DNA from: Pseudactinotalea terrae
Lineage (GTDB): Bacteria > Actinomycetota > Actinomycetes > Actinomycetales > Beutenbergiaceae
Length of the DNA stretch: 64,000 nucleotides
Assembly: GCF_009733845.1 (NCBI RefSeq)
Contig: NZ_WNXZ01000007.1
Location: forward strand, 172,983 to 236,982
Direction: 5' to 3'
Below are positions 25,338 through 34,422 of this stretch, one piece after another. Position numbers and translations under genes: made by a program. The stretch's first letter is position 1, and each line of letters begins with the position of its first letter. The notes below the pieces were generated by a model. It was not told where the DNA came from, searched no databases, and saw only the letters and a list, made by a program, of their open reading frames with translations.

Positions 25338-26797
25338 ACAGCCCGCTGCGTCGCCTCTCCATCGTCGTCCTCGCCATGTTCGTGCTCCTCATGGGCAACG
25401 CGAGCTGGGTCCAGTACGGCCAGGCGGGCGCGCTCAACGACGACCCGCGGAACGTGCGGACGATCTACCGCGAGTACGGGCAGGACCGAGGCCCGATCGT
25501 GGTGGCGGGCGAGGAGGTCGCGTTCTCGGAGCCGGTGAACGATCCGTTCGGGTTCCAGCGGATCTACGCGAACGGGCCGTTGTACGCGCCGGTCACGGGT
25601 CATTTCTCGGTGGTGTTCGCGAGCACAGGGATCGAGGACAAGAGCAACGCCGTGCTGAACGGCACGGACTCCTCGTTGTTGTTCCAGCGGATCCAGCAGC
25701 TGTTCACGGGTGGTAGCCAGCAGGGCGGCAGCGTCGAGGTGACGATCGACCCGGCGGCGCAGCAGGCGGCCTGGGACCTGTTGGGTGACCAGCGGGGTGC
25801 GGTCGTGGCCCTGGACCCGAGCACCGGGGCGATCCTGGCGCTGGTCAGCAAGCCGAGCTATGACCCGAACGCCCTCGCCGGGCACTCGACCTCCGAGGTG
25901 AACGATGCCTGGCAGGCGCTGCTGGCCGACGAGACGGACCCGCTGATCAACCGCACGATCACCGGTGACCTGTACGCGCCCGGATCGGTTTTCAAGCTGG
26001 TCGACACCGCGATGCTGCTGGAGTCGGGCGAGTTCACGCCGGACAGCGAGGTACCGGCGCCCACGGTGTACACCCCGCCGGGCACCAGCACCGGTATCAA
26101 GAACCCGGGTGGCGCGGTGTGCGGCAACGGCACCACGGCCACGCTGACCGAGGCGCTGCGGGTCTCGTGCAACACCCCGTTCGCGCAGCTCGCGGTGCAG
26201 CAGGGTGCGGAGGCCCTGCAGTCCCAGGCACAGGCGTTCGGTTTCGACCAAGACCTGACCATCCCGATGACGGTCACCCCCAGCACGCTCGGGTCGGACT
26301 TCGACAGCAATGACCCCGCGCTCGCCCAGACGGCGATCGGGCAGCGCAGCGTGCGGGTCACCCCGCTGCAGATGGCGATGGTCTCGGCGGCGATCGCGAA
26401 CGACGGCGAGCTGATGCGCCCGTACCTGGTGGAGACCGAGCGGGGCCCGAACCTGGACGTCAGCAACCAGGCGGATCCGAGCGTGTTCGCACGGCCGATC
26501 TCGGCGTCGACGGCGTCGATGATGACCGAGATGATGGTCAACGTCGTCGAGAACGGCACGGGTTGGCCCGGGCAGGTCTCCGGCGTGTCGGTGGCCGGCA
26601 AGACGGGAACGGCGCAGTCTGGTGTCGAGGGGGTCGCACCGACCGCGTGGTTCACGGCGTTCGCGCCGGCCGACGACCCGCAGATCGCTATCGCAGTCGT
26701 GGTGGAGGAGGGCGGTGACCTCGGGAACGAGGCCACCGGCGCACAGGTGGCGGCACCGATCGCCGCGGGGGTCATCGAGGCGGTGCTGGGGCAATGA
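25334..26797 (+). CDS. pbpA: Class B penicillin-binding protein PbpA
   Basis: A 487-residue transpeptidase with an N-terminal transmembrane anchor (residues 9-25). A PBP dimerisation-type region precedes the transpeptidase domain. Active-site motifs are SVFK (Ser218-Lys221), SCN (278-280) and KTGTAQ in the last quarter. It cross-links peptidoglycan and is the expected partner of RodA. Both ends overlap neighbouring genes by ATGA, so it is translationally coupled to rodA and to the downstream kinase gene. Confidence 0.95.
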   Translation: MNSPLRRLSIVVLAMFVLLMGNASWVQYGQAGALNDDPRNVRTIYREYGQDRGPIVVAGEEVAFSEPVNDPFGFQRIYANGPLYAPVTGHFSVVFASTGIEDKSNAVLNGTDSSLLFQRIQQLFTGGSQQGGSVEVTIDPAAQQAAWDLLGDQRGAVVALDPSTGAILALVSKPSYDPNALAGHSTSEVNDAWQALLADETDPLINRTITGDLYAPGSVFKLVDTAMLLESGEFTPDSEVPAPTVYTPPGTSTGIKNPGGAVCGNGTTATLTEALRVSCNTPFAQLAVQQGAEALQSQAQAFGFDQDLTIPMTVTPSTLGSDFDSNDPALAQTAIGQRSVRVTPLQMAMVSAAIANDGELMRPYLVETERGPNLDVSNQADPSVFARPISASTASMMTEMMVNVVENGTGWPGQVSGVSVAGKTGTAQSGVEGVAPTAWFTAFAPADDPQIAIAVVVEEGGDLGNEATGAQVAAPIAAGVIEAVLGQ

Positions 26798-28452
26798 CAC
26801 CAGAGGTGGGGTTGGTACTCGGCGGGCGCTATGAGCTGATGGAGCGCATCGCCGTCGGAGGCATGGGCGAGGTCTGGCAGGCCGCCGACCTGCACCTCGA
26901 CCGCAAGGTCGCGGCCAAGGTGCTGCGCGCGGAGTTCGCCGGCGACAGCTCGTTCCTGCAACGGATGCGGGCCGAGGCGCGCAACGGTGCGGGGCTCTCG
27001 CACATCAACGTGACGGCGATGTACGACTACGGCGAGCAGGATGGCACCGGCTACCTGATCATGGAGCTGGTCGAGGGTGAGCCGCTCTCGGAGCTGCTGG
27101 CCCGGGAACGCACGCTGGCCGTGGGGCAGCTGCTGCCGATCCTGGCGCAGACCGCGCGCGGGCTGCACGCCGCGCACGTGGCGGGCGTGATCCACCGTGA
27201 CGTCAAGCCCTCCAACCTGCTCATCACCCGCGACGGCACGGTCAAGATCACCGACTTCGGCATCGCGCTCGGTGCCAACCAGGCCCCGATGACGGCGGCG
27301 GGGATGGTGATGGGCACGGCCCAGTACCTGCCGCCGGAGCAGGCGATGGGCAAGGCCGCCCAGGGCGTCGGCGACATCTATGCGCTCGGGGTCATTGCCT
27401 ACGAGGCGCTCGTGGGTCGACGGCCGTTCACCGGATCCACGCAGGTGGACATCGCGTTCGCCCACGTCAACCAGCCGGTGCCGCCGATGCCGGAGAAGAT
27501 CGACCCGCGGGTGCGGGAGGTCGTGATGTCGATGCTCGACAAGGACCCGGAGCGGCGCCCACGCAGCGGTGCCTCGCTGGGTCGGATCCTCGACGACCTC
27601 GTCCAGGTGCTGCGTGCGGAGAACACCGGCGGTCGCCTCGCGCCGCACCTCGCGGTCCGCGAGGACGTCGCGGCGCTCGCCACCCAGGCGATGCCGGAGG
27701 CGGTCGACCGGGATTCCGCGCAGCTCGCGCGCGAGGCCGCCCGCCCGGCCCCGAACGATGCCAGTCGCACAGTCGCGAGCGCAGCGGCGGTCGCTGCGGG
27801 CGGTGGTCCGGTCGGGGGTGCGCCGGCGCCGAGCGGCCGGCGCGCGCACGCCGGCCTGGTGCCGCCGATCGTCGGGTCCTCGGCGCTGAAGTTCGAGGAG
27901 GCGATGCCCGATCCCGGGCCGCAGCCCGACCCCGACCCTGTCGCTGAGCCGATCCCGGTGCCGACCCGTGCGGCCGACCCCGGCGAGATCGGGCGTGGCT
28001 CGACCGGCGCACCCGGCGCCGCGGGTGCAGCAGCCGGTGCCGCGCGCACCGTGGTGGAGAAGGCGGCCGGCGTGCGCAGGCCGGCGATGCCGGCGGCGCG
28101 GCCGGCGCCCACGGTGAGCGCCCGGGCAACGGGGGAGTACGCCGTCGAGACCCCCGATCGGGGGTTCGCACCTGACTGGGCGCCGCTGAGGGCGCAGGTA
28201 CGCACCGCCGTCGAGACCCCCGCTCCCACCAGGCCGCGGAAGCGGCGGCACGACCGGATACCCGGTGTGTGGACCTGGCAGAACCTCGTGAAGGTGCTGG
28301 TCGTGGGGCTCATGCTGATCGTGCTCGTCGTCTGGCTGGGTACGCTGGCCCAAGCGGCAGCGCTGGCACCGGCGCTCAGCGCCGCCTGTGTGCTGGGACC
28401 GACCCGCACCAAGATCCGCAGAACACGCAAGAGGAGACCGACGAGTGGCTGA
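26794..28452 (+). CDS. pknA: Ser/Thr protein kinase (PknA-like)
   Basis: A 552-residue membrane kinase. The N-terminal Hanks-type kinase domain (about residues 8-270) has glycine loop IAVGGMGEVW, the ATP Lys in AAKVL, HRDVKPSN, DFG and the GTAQYLPPEQ activation segment. A long Ala/Pro-rich linker leads to one transmembrane helix (VLVVGLMLIVLVVWL) and a short basic end. There is no extracellular sensor domain, as in PknA. It controls cell shape and division together with PknB. The stop overlaps the pknB start by 8 bp. Confidence 0.93.
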   Translation: MTPEVGLVLGGRYELMERIAVGGMGEVWQAADLHLDRKVAAKVLRAEFAGDSSFLQRMRAEARNGAGLSHINVTAMYDYGEQDGTGYLIMELVEGEPLSELLARERTLAVGQLLPILAQTARGLHAAHVAGVIHRDVKPSNLLITRDGTVKITDFGIALGANQAPMTAAGMVMGTAQYLPPEQAMGKAAQGVGDIYALGVIAYEALVGRRPFTGSTQVDIAFAHVNQPVPPMPEKIDPRVREVVMSMLDKDPERRPRSGASLGRILDDLVQVLRAENTGGRLAPHLAVREDVAALATQAMPEAVDRDSAQLAREAARPAPNDASRTVASAAAVAAGGGPVGGAPAPSGRRAHAGLVPPIVGSSALKFEEAMPDPGPQPDPDPVAEPIPVPTRAADPGEIGRGSTGAPGAAGAAAGAARTVVEKAAGVRRPAMPAARPAPTVSARATGEYAVETPDRGFAPDWAPLRAQVRTAVETPAPTRPRKRRHDRIPGVWTWQNLVKVLVVGLMLIVLVVWLGTLAQAAALAPALSAACVLGPTRTKIRRTRKRRPTSG

Positions 28453-30367
28453 CGGACCCTCCCGCGTGCTGGCCGGGCGTTATGAGGTCGGCGAGCTGAT
28501 CGGGCGCGGCGGCATGGCCGAGGTGCACATCGGGCACGACAACCGGCTCGGCCGCACCGTGGCGATCAAGGTGCTGCGCAGCGACCTCGCGCGCGACCCC
28601 ACGTTCCTGGCGCGGTTCCGCCGCGAGGCGCAGTCGGCGGCATCGCTCAACCACCCCGCGATCGTGTCGGTCTACGACACGGGCGAGGACACCGGCGTCG
28701 ACGCGCAGGGCAACGAGACCCACGTGCCGTTCATCGTCATGGAGTACGTCGAGGGCCACACGGTCCGCGACCTTGTGCGTGACGGCGCGGCGCTCCCGAT
28801 CGACGAGGCCGTGGAGATCACCGCGGGCGTGCTGTCGGCGCTCGAGTACAGCCACCGCGCGGGCATCGTGCACCGCGACATCAAGCCCGCGAACGTCATG
28901 CTCACGCCCACCGGCGACGTCAAGGTGATGGACTTCGGCATCGCGCGAGCGATGACGGATGCCTCGGGCGGGATGACGCAGACCCAGGCCGTGGTCGGCA
29001 CGGCGCAGTACCTGTCGCCCGAACAGGCGCGCGGCGAGGTCGTGGACACGCGTTCCGACCTGTACTCCACCGGCTGCCTCCTGTACGAGCTGCTCACCGG
29101 GCGGCCGCCGTTCCAGGGCGACTCCGCGGTGAGCGTGGCGTACCAGCACGTGAGCGAGGCGGCCTCGGTTCCCTCGGCGATCGCGCCGGACGTGCCCGAG
29201 GAGCTCGACCGGATCGTCATGAAGGCCCTCGCCAAGGACCGGGAGGAGCGCTATGGCACCGCCGCGGAGTTCCGCTCCGACCTCGAGGCTGCCGCGGGCA
29301 ACGGTGTGGTCTCCGCACCCCCGGTCGGTGCGACCACCGTGCTCGCCGGCGCCGGTGCTGGTGCTGCCACCCAGGTGTTCGGCGCTGCGGCACCACCGCC
29401 AGCCACCCGCGCCGAGGCCAAGGCTCTCGCCGAGGACGAGGAGGAGCCCAAGCGCAACAACGCGCTGATCTGGATCCTCTCGGTGATCGGCGTCATCGCG
29501 CTGGTCGCGATCATCTGGCTGCTCATCACCCGGAACCAGGGTGTGGAAGAACCCGAGACGCCGACGACGACGGCCGACACCATGGTGGAGATCCCCGCCC
29601 TCGAGCAGGGCATGACCGAGGACGAGGTCGTCGCTGCGCTCGAGGAAGCGGAGCTCGTCGCCGACATCCAGGACCCTGAGCCCAGCGACACCGTGGCGGA
29701 GGGCGGCTTCCTGCGCTCCGACCCGCAGTCGGGTGCGCGGGTGGACGTGAGCGTCGAGGCGAACAGGACCGTGCAGGTGTGGTTCTCGGCCGGGCCGGAT
29801 GCGCTGCCGATCCCGGATGTCAGCGGCATGACGCAGGACGAGGCACGCCAGGCGCTCGTCGACGAGGGGTTCAACGCGGCGAACATCAGCGTCTCCACCG
29901 AGGACATCCCCGGCAGGCCCAGCAACGAGGCGGACCGCACCGATCCGGAGGCCGGGACCGAGGCAGCACCCGACGCGGCGATCACGATCATCGTGGGATC
30001 AGGGAACGTCGCGCTCCCGGACCTGCGGACGATGACGGTGGAGCAGCTCGAGCAGACCATGCAGGAGCTCGGCCTGCAGTACGACACCGGCCCGGCTCTG
30101 AACAGCAACGACTACGACGAGGGCACCGTGGCGGCGCAGACCCCCAGTCCGGGGCTCGTCGCGATCGACACCCGCGTCACGGTGCAGTTCTCGCTCGGCC
30201 CGACCGAGGAGCCCAGCACCGAAGAGCCGACGACCGAGGATCCGACCACGGAGGATCCGACGACCGACCCGACGACGGAGCCCGCCAACGGCAACGGCAA
30301 CGACAACCCAGGTCCGCCGGAGAACCCCGGCAACTCCGGCAACCCCGGCGGCAGGAGCGACGACTGA
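28445..30367 (+). CDS. pknB: Ser/Thr protein kinase PknB with three PASTA domains
   Basis: A 640-residue receptor kinase from GTG 28445. The kinase domain has IGRGGMAEVHIG, AIKVL, HRDIKPAN (about residues 143-150), DFG and VGTAQYLSPEQ. A transmembrane helix (NNALIWILSVIGVIALVAIIWLL, about residue 340) separates it from three extracellular PASTA repeats. The tail is Thr/Glu/Asp and Asn/Gly/Pro rich. PASTA domains sense muropeptides or lipid II, and the kinase tunes peptidoglycan synthesis. Mycobacterial PknB has four PASTA repeats; three are visible here. Confidence 0.95.
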   Translation: MADGPSRVLAGRYEVGELIGRGGMAEVHIGHDNRLGRTVAIKVLRSDLARDPTFLARFRREAQSAASLNHPAIVSVYDTGEDTGVDAQGNETHVPFIVMEYVEGHTVRDLVRDGAALPIDEAVEITAGVLSALEYSHRAGIVHRDIKPANVMLTPTGDVKVMDFGIARAMTDASGGMTQTQAVVGTAQYLSPEQARGEVVDTRSDLYSTGCLLYELLTGRPPFQGDSAVSVAYQHVSEAASVPSAIAPDVPEELDRIVMKALAKDREERYGTAAEFRSDLEAAAGNGVVSAPPVGATTVLAGAGAGAATQVFGAAAPPPATRAEAKALAEDEEEPKRNNALIWILSVIGVIALVAIIWLLITRNQGVEEPETPTTTADTMVEIPALEQGMTEDEVVAALEEAELVADIQDPEPSDTVAEGGFLRSDPQSGARVDVSVEANRTVQVWFSAGPDALPIPDVSGMTQDEARQALVDEGFNAANISVSTEDIPGRPSNEADRTDPEAGTEAAPDAAITIIVGSGNVALPDLRTMTVEQLEQTMQELGLQYDTGPALNSNDYDEGTVAAQTPSPGLVAIDTRVTVQFSLGPTEEPSTEEPTTEDPTTEDPTTDPTTEPANGNGNDNPGPPENPGNSGNPGGRSDD

Positions 30368-30396
30368 CCCCAGCGCGGTCTCCACTGGCGGGAGGG

Positions 30397-31053
30397 TCAG
30401 GTGGCGGGGGCGAGGGGGGCAAGGCCCTCGGAGCGCGCGACGGCGTCGGCGTCGCCGCACACCGCCAGCCAGTTCGCCAGGAGCCGGTGACCGCCCTCGG
30501 TGAGCACCGACTCGGGGTGGAACTGGACCCCGTGCAGGGGGAGCTCGCGGTGCTGCAGGCCCATGATGATGCCGTTGTCGGTGGTCGCCGTGACCTCGAG
30601 AACAGGGGGCACGGTGTCGGCGAGGAGCGCGAGGGAGTGATAGCGGGTAGCCGTAAACGGCGTGCGCAGCCCCTCGAACACGCCCACGCCCTCGTGCGCC
30701 ACCTGCGAGGTCTTGCCGTGCATCAGCTCGGGTGAGTGGCCGACCGTGCCGCCGAACACCTCACCGAGGGCTTGGTGTCCCAGGCAGACGCCCAGCATCG
30801 GGGTCGCCGTCGCGGCGCACACCTCGATGATCGGGATGCTCGAGCCGGCCCCATCGGGAGTGCCGGGACCCGGAGAGATGAGGACGCCGTCGTACGCCCT
30901 GAGCCTGTCGGGGTCGGCCACGATCTCGGCGAGCAACGGATCGTCGTTGCGGACCACCTCGGTCTGCGCACCGAGCTCGTTGAGGTACCCGACGATCGTG
31001 TAGACGAAGCTGTCGTAGTTGTCGACGACGAGCACGCGTGTCACAGCACTCAT
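30397..31053 (-). CDS. Class I glutamine amidotransferase (TrpG/PabA-like)
   Basis: A 218-residue glutaminase subunit from ATG 31053. It opens with VLVVDNYDSFVYTIVGYL. It has the oxyanion/nucleophile motif GVCLGHQALGE and the His-Glu of the triad in GVQFHPESVLTEGG. It would supply ammonia to anthranilate or aminodeoxychorismate synthase. The same gene lies next to pknB in mycobacteria, where it is annotated trpG; no synthase subunit lies nearby, so anthranilate versus PABA cannot be decided. Its start overlaps the stop of the small membrane-protein gene (ATGA). Confidence 0.92.
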   Translation of the reverse strand: MSAVTRVLVVDNYDSFVYTIVGYLNELGAQTEVVRNDDPLLAEIVADPDRLRAYDGVLISPGPGTPDGAGSSIPIIEVCAATATPMLGVCLGHQALGEVFGGTVGHSPELMHGKTSQVAHEGVGVFEGLRTPFTATRYHSLALLADTVPPVLEVTATTDNGIIMGLQHRELPLHGVQFHPESVLTEGGHRLLANWLAVCGDADAVARSEGLAPLAPAT

Positions 31054-31214
31054 GATCCGTCTCCCACCGTGTTCTGGTCCACCGGAAGCAGGGGGGCGAC
31101 CGCCGGGAAGACGTACTCGAAGAGCGCCAGCACGACGGCGGCAGCGAGCACGAGCAGGATGAGCGCCCGCACCAGTGCCGGCCCGGGCAGGTGCCGCCAG
31201 ATCCATCCGTACAT
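31050..31214 (-). CDS. Small single-pass membrane protein
   Basis: A 54-residue protein with start ATG 31214 overlapping the sortase stop (TGATG) and stop overlapping the amidotransferase start. Residues 14-38 form one transmembrane helix (ALVRALILLVLAAAVVLALFEYVF) after a short cationic N-terminus (WIWRHLPGP). A short acidic end follows. The tight overlaps on both sides argue that it is translated. The function is unknown; position suggests a link to the sortase or the cell-wall cluster. Confidence 0.75.
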   Translation of the reverse strand: MYGWIWRHLPGPALVRALILLVLAAAVVLALFEYVFPAVAPLLPVDQNTVGDGS

Positions 31215-31972
31215 CAGCTCGCCCCCGCCTCGATCATCTCTGCCGGGCGACCGTCCTCGCGGTCGATCCAGTGGTCGAGGACGCCGTGGATGATCCACCG
31301 CTCCCGCGTGGACCACAGCGGATGGCACGTGGTCAGCGTGATCGTCCGCTCGGTGGCCACCGCTCCAGGGTCACCGGGATCGGGTGCGATCACCTCGGTC
31401 TGGGTGGGGTAGACGACGTAGGACTCGGTGACCTTGTAGACGTACCAGGCCTGCGCCGTCTGCACGATCACGGAGTCGCCCACCTCCAGGGAGTCGACGC
31501 CGAAGAACGGCTTGGCGTGCGACTGCCGGTGGCCCGCGAGCGCGAAGTTCCCCACGGCGCCCGGCAGCTGGGTCTCGGGGTAGTGACCCACGTAGCCGGC
31601 ATCGAGGACGTCTTCGCGGCCCACGCCCTCGGCGATCGGGAACTGCCAGTCCGGGCCCCAGGCCGGCACGAACATCGTCGCGAAGGTCTCACCCGCGGCC
31701 GGCACAGGCTCGGCGGGCGGCTCGCCCGTCTGCGGCGTGCCGGGCTGCTCCGGTGACTCCGGGAGGATCTCCTCGAAGGACTCGATGTGGCTCGTGGCTG
31801 CGCGCGCTCCGGTCACATCGGTCCAGAACACCTGCCACACCACGAACAGCGCGACGATCACGCCTGCCGTGATCAGCAGCTCGCCCAGCACCCCGACGGC
31901 GCGCAACCCGAGAGAGGTTCGCCTGCGCGCGTGAGTGGCGTGATTCCGCTCCGCCACCTCAGCCCGGGACAC
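31214..31972 (-). CDS. srtE: Class E sortase
   Basis: A 252-residue transpeptidase with one N-terminal signal-anchor helix (residues 24-50). A Pro/Glu linker and a sortase beta-barrel follow. Catalytic residues are His148 (ALAGHRQSHA), Cys216 (TLTTCHPLW) and Arg223. Class E sortases of high-GC actinobacteria join LAXTG surface proteins to peptidoglycan. A protein ending LAQTG is encoded at 43478-45325. The gene overlaps the DUF881 gene by 14 bp and sits in the conserved neighbourhood upstream of trpG and pknB. Confidence 0.92.
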   Translation of the reverse strand: MSRAEVAERNHATHARRRTSLGLRAVGVLGELLITAGVIVALFVVWQVFWTDVTGARAATSHIESFEEILPESPEQPGTPQTGEPPAEPVPAAGETFATMFVPAWGPDWQFPIAEGVGREDVLDAGYVGHYPETQLPGAVGNFALAGHRQSHAKPFFGVDSLEVGDSVIVQTAQAWYVYKVTESYVVYPTQTEVIAPDPGDPGAVATERTITLTTCHPLWSTRERWIIHGVLDHWIDREDGRPAEMIEAGAS

Positions 31973-32720
31973 GCGCGTAGTCCATGCTGAGGTTGGAGTC
32001 GTCGGCTGGCATGTCCAGGGCGTCGTCCGTGCGGACCTCCCAGCCCAGGTTCAGCGCTTCCACGTACTGAAGGTAGGTCTGCACCGAGCGGCTGTCCATG
32101 AGGCCTGCTTGCAGCGCCTCGACGTCACCGATCGCAGCGATCTCGTACGGCGGTGAGTAGGTGGCACCGTCGATCAGGAGCACGTTGCCGACGCAGCGCA
32201 CCGATGACGTCGTCGTCACCCGGTGGCCCTGCACCATCATCGCCTCCGCACCGCCGGCCCACAGCGCGTTCATCACGCCCTCGAGGTCCTGCTGGTGCAC
32301 CACCAGATCGTCCAGGCTCGCCCATTCCGGCAGCCTCCCGGGCGTCGGCGCATCCCACAACGACACCGTCACCCCGGGTCCGGTCACGGCCGTGGCGCCG
32401 GCGGCGAACGTGATCGACTCGTCCACCTGCGCGGGGTCCCGCTGGTCCTCGAGAAGCTCCGCCACCTCCTCGCGCAGCGCCAGCACGTCGGCGTTGGTCT
32501 CCTTGAGCCGCTCGGACTCGGCGCGAACCCAGTCGCGCATGTTGTCGGGCTGCCGCTCGCCGCCGGAGCTGTCGGCCAGGCTCGCGCTGGTGCTGAACAG
32601 CAACCCCGCCAGCAGCCCCACCACGCCCAGACCCACCGATGCCTGGAACGTGTACCTGCTCAGCCGCCGTCGCCCACCGGTGGAGCCCTCAGGCCCGGCG
32701 GCGTGACGGTGCGACATCAT
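31959..32720 (-). CDS. DUF881 membrane-anchored protein
   Basis: A 253-residue protein from ATG 32720 (a second ATG follows immediately). A basic N-terminus (RRRLSRYTF) leads to a signal-anchor helix. A coiled-coil stretch (ESERLKETNADVLALREEVAELLE) and the DUF881 domain with AVTGPGVTVSLWDAP and ALWAGGAEAMMVQGHRV follow. The family (Rv0012-like; SpoIIIAH/YlxW-like in Firmicutes) has no established biochemical function and lies in division clusters. It is divergent from crgA and first in the DUF881-sortase-small protein-amidotransferase operon. Confidence 0.88.
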   Translation of the reverse strand: MMSHRHAAGPEGSTGGRRRLSRYTFQASVGLGVVGLLAGLLFSTSASLADSSGGERQPDNMRDWVRAESERLKETNADVLALREEVAELLEDQRDPAQVDESITFAAGATAVTGPGVTVSLWDAPTPGRLPEWASLDDLVVHQQDLEGVMNALWAGGAEAMMVQGHRVTTTSSVRCVGNVLLIDGATYSPPYEIAAIGDVEALQAGLMDSRSVQTYLQYVEALNLGWEVRTDDALDMPADDSNLSMDYARVPG

Positions 32721-32727
32721 GTCCGTC

Positions 32728-32733
32728 AGTGTA
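32728..32733 (-). promoter_or_regulatory. Leaderless -10 of the DUF881 operon
   Basis: On the minus strand TACACT ends 7 nt before ATG 32720, with only GACGGAC between. The opposite strand carries TACCAT at 32751-32756, a plausible -10 for crgA, which has a normal leader. Confidence 0.45.
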
Positions 32734-32816
32734 GGTGCCCCACGCCGGGCTACCATGGGCCGGTCCAGACGGCCCACGCCGTGACCGGACAGATCCGCCC
32801 CGAAGGAGTCCAGCTC

Positions 32817-33068
32817 GTGCCCGAGTCCGCGTCCCGGCGTCGCAAGAAGCCCGCCTACACGCCGCCGCCTGCCTCCTCCGCACCGAAGCTGAGCAAGCCG
32901 TGGTACGCGCCGGTGTGCGTCGCGCTGCTGATCGTCGGCCTCGTCTGGGTGGTCACCACCTACATCGCCGAGTGGGCGTTCCCGATCCCGGGCATCGGTG
33001 GCTGGAACCTCGCGATCGGGTTCACGGTGATGATGGTCGGCTTCATCATGCTCATGCGGTGGCGCTGA
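32817..33068 (+). CDS. crgA: Cell division protein CrgA
   Basis: An 83-residue protein from GTG 32817 with ribosome site GAAGGAG. A basic N-terminal region (SRRRKKPAYTPPP) is followed by two transmembrane helices: APVCVALLIVGLVWVVTTYI and LAIGFTVMMVGFIMLM. The conserved WYAP opening of the first helix and PIPGIGGWN loop identify CrgA, which organises the divisome with FtsQ/FtsZ and PBPs in actinobacteria. It is divergent from the DUF881 gene, as in mycobacteria (Rv0011c). Confidence 0.94.
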   Translation: MPESASRRRKKPAYTPPPASSAPKLSKPWYAPVCVALLIVGLVWVVTTYIAEWAFPIPGIGGWNLAIGFTVMMVGFIMLMRWR

Positions 33069-33080
33069 GAGCTCTCCCCC

Positions 33081-34136
33081 TCACGCGGCTCCCTCGCCCT
33101 TGGCGAGCTGGCGCCGCTCGTACTCCCGGCGGCTGTAGGTAGCCTCGACGACAGCCCGGTCCGAGTCGAAGTTGGAGCCGATGGCACCTCCCGCCGTTCC
33201 CAGCGAGGCGGCCAGCCAGGTGAGCCGGAGGTAGTCGGCGGCCGTCACGGGCCGTTCCAGCTGGCCCGCGAGGAACTCGGACGTGATGATCGTGAACGCG
33301 GCTCCCAGCAGCAGCAGGTAGAGCATCACGTACATCGCCGCGACGCTCAGCCCGACGGTGATGATCGTCGCGGCGTTGTCGAGCCAGCGGCTGCGCGGAC
33401 CGTCCAGGTCGTGGTGACCGGTCCAGAGACCGTTGTAGATGATCAACCACGCCGACATGGCCGCGATCACCGCCAGGCTGATCAGCGCCAGCCGGGCCGG
33501 GTCGAGCGAGTCGGCCATCGTCCAGATGCTGGCGTAGAAGATGCCGAACGCCCCGGTGCCGACGCCCGCCGCGATGGTGCGCGACAGCGCGAACACGAGT
33601 CGGCCCGGCCGGTTGTTACGCACCAGGCCGGCCAGCAGCCGCATCCAACCCACCTTGCCGGACAGGGTCAGGTAGCGCACACCGGGTGCCGCATCCTTGG
33701 TGCTCGTGCCTCGGGCCGCGCGAGTGGCGCTCGCGTCGGCTGACCCACCGGCGAGGGAGGCGAGCAACGGGATCAGCAGCGCGCGGGTGCGGGCGGTGAC
33801 GCCCCAGGCGCCGAGCGTGGGCAGGGACACGAGGATCGTGCGGTCGCTCGAGCTGAGCTCGGCCACGACCGGCTCGTCATCGTGACGGCGGGGAAGATCG
33901 GTGAGGTAGACGACGGCGTCCCACCCGTGCTGCTCCATGATGCCTGGTGCGGAGGAACTCAGGGGGATCTCGCCCGCCTCGGTGAGCGGGAGCGTCTCCC
34001 GGCTGGCATCGATCCGCCACTCGACCCCGGCGACCGCGCGCGCGAGGTTCGGACCCAGGTCCTCCACGAGATGTGCGGCAACCTGTTCCGGCAGCCCGGG
34101 GTCCGCGATCAGACCCACGGTCACAGCTCGAGACAT
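33081..34136 (-). CDS. Membrane protein of unknown function, four helices
   Basis: A 351-residue protein from ATG 34136, chosen because GAGAGG precedes it at proper spacing. The first ~150 residues are soluble and start with AVTVGLIADPGLPEQVA, a layout resembling a nucleotide- or metabolite-binding alpha/beta fold. Four transmembrane helices follow between about residues 180 and 315. The C-terminus is charged. It converges on crgA with only 12 bp between stop codons. The family is common in actinobacteria, but I know of no assigned function. Confidence 0.75.
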   Translation of the reverse strand: MSRAVTVGLIADPGLPEQVAAHLVEDLGPNLARAVAGVEWRIDASRETLPLTEAGEIPLSSSAPGIMEQHGWDAVVYLTDLPRRHDDEPVVAELSSSDRTILVSLPTLGAWGVTARTRALLIPLLASLAGGSADASATRAARGTSTKDAAPGVRYLTLSGKVGWMRLLAGLVRNNRPGRLVFALSRTIAAGVGTGAFGIFYASIWTMADSLDPARLALISLAVIAAMSAWLIIYNGLWTGHHDLDGPRSRWLDNAATIITVGLSVAAMYVMLYLLLLGAAFTIITSEFLAGQLERPVTAADYLRLTWLAASLGTAGGAIGSNFDSDRAVVEATYSRREYERRQLAKGEGAA

Positions 34137-34243
34137 CTGCACCTCTCCGGTTCCCGGACGCGGCCCGCACGATCAGGCTATCGATCGGAGTCCCGGGGAC
34201 GCCCCGGACCGACAGCGCAAGCGTGCTCCCAGGGAGCGCGCGA

Positions 34244-34308
34244 ACATCCACAGGGTTGTTCACACGTGTGGAATTACACCCGTGTAGTTCTCCACAACGT
34301 TGCCCACA
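34244..34308. other. Cluster of five DnaA-box-like nonamers
   Basis: Within the 286-bp gap upstream of the four-helix protein gene are five sites close to the DnaA consensus TTGTCCACA. They are ACATCCACA (34244), TTGTTCACA (34256), the reverse-strand box TGTGGAATT (34267), TTCTCCACA (34288) and TTGCCCACA (34300). Two pairs are 12 bp apart. The site also contains the palindromes CACACGTGTG (34261-34270) and TACACCCGTGTA. It is about 29 kb from the origin cluster. Confidence 0.55.
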
Positions 34309-34422
34309 CCTGGGGACTGGCGCACGGCAGCACCACCCGAGCCAGGGAGAGGGAGGCGAGCCGAACAGCGGCGAGCGCCGTCGTCGTCCCGGGCTGTGCG
34401 TGAACGGGGTCCGAGAGCCGGA

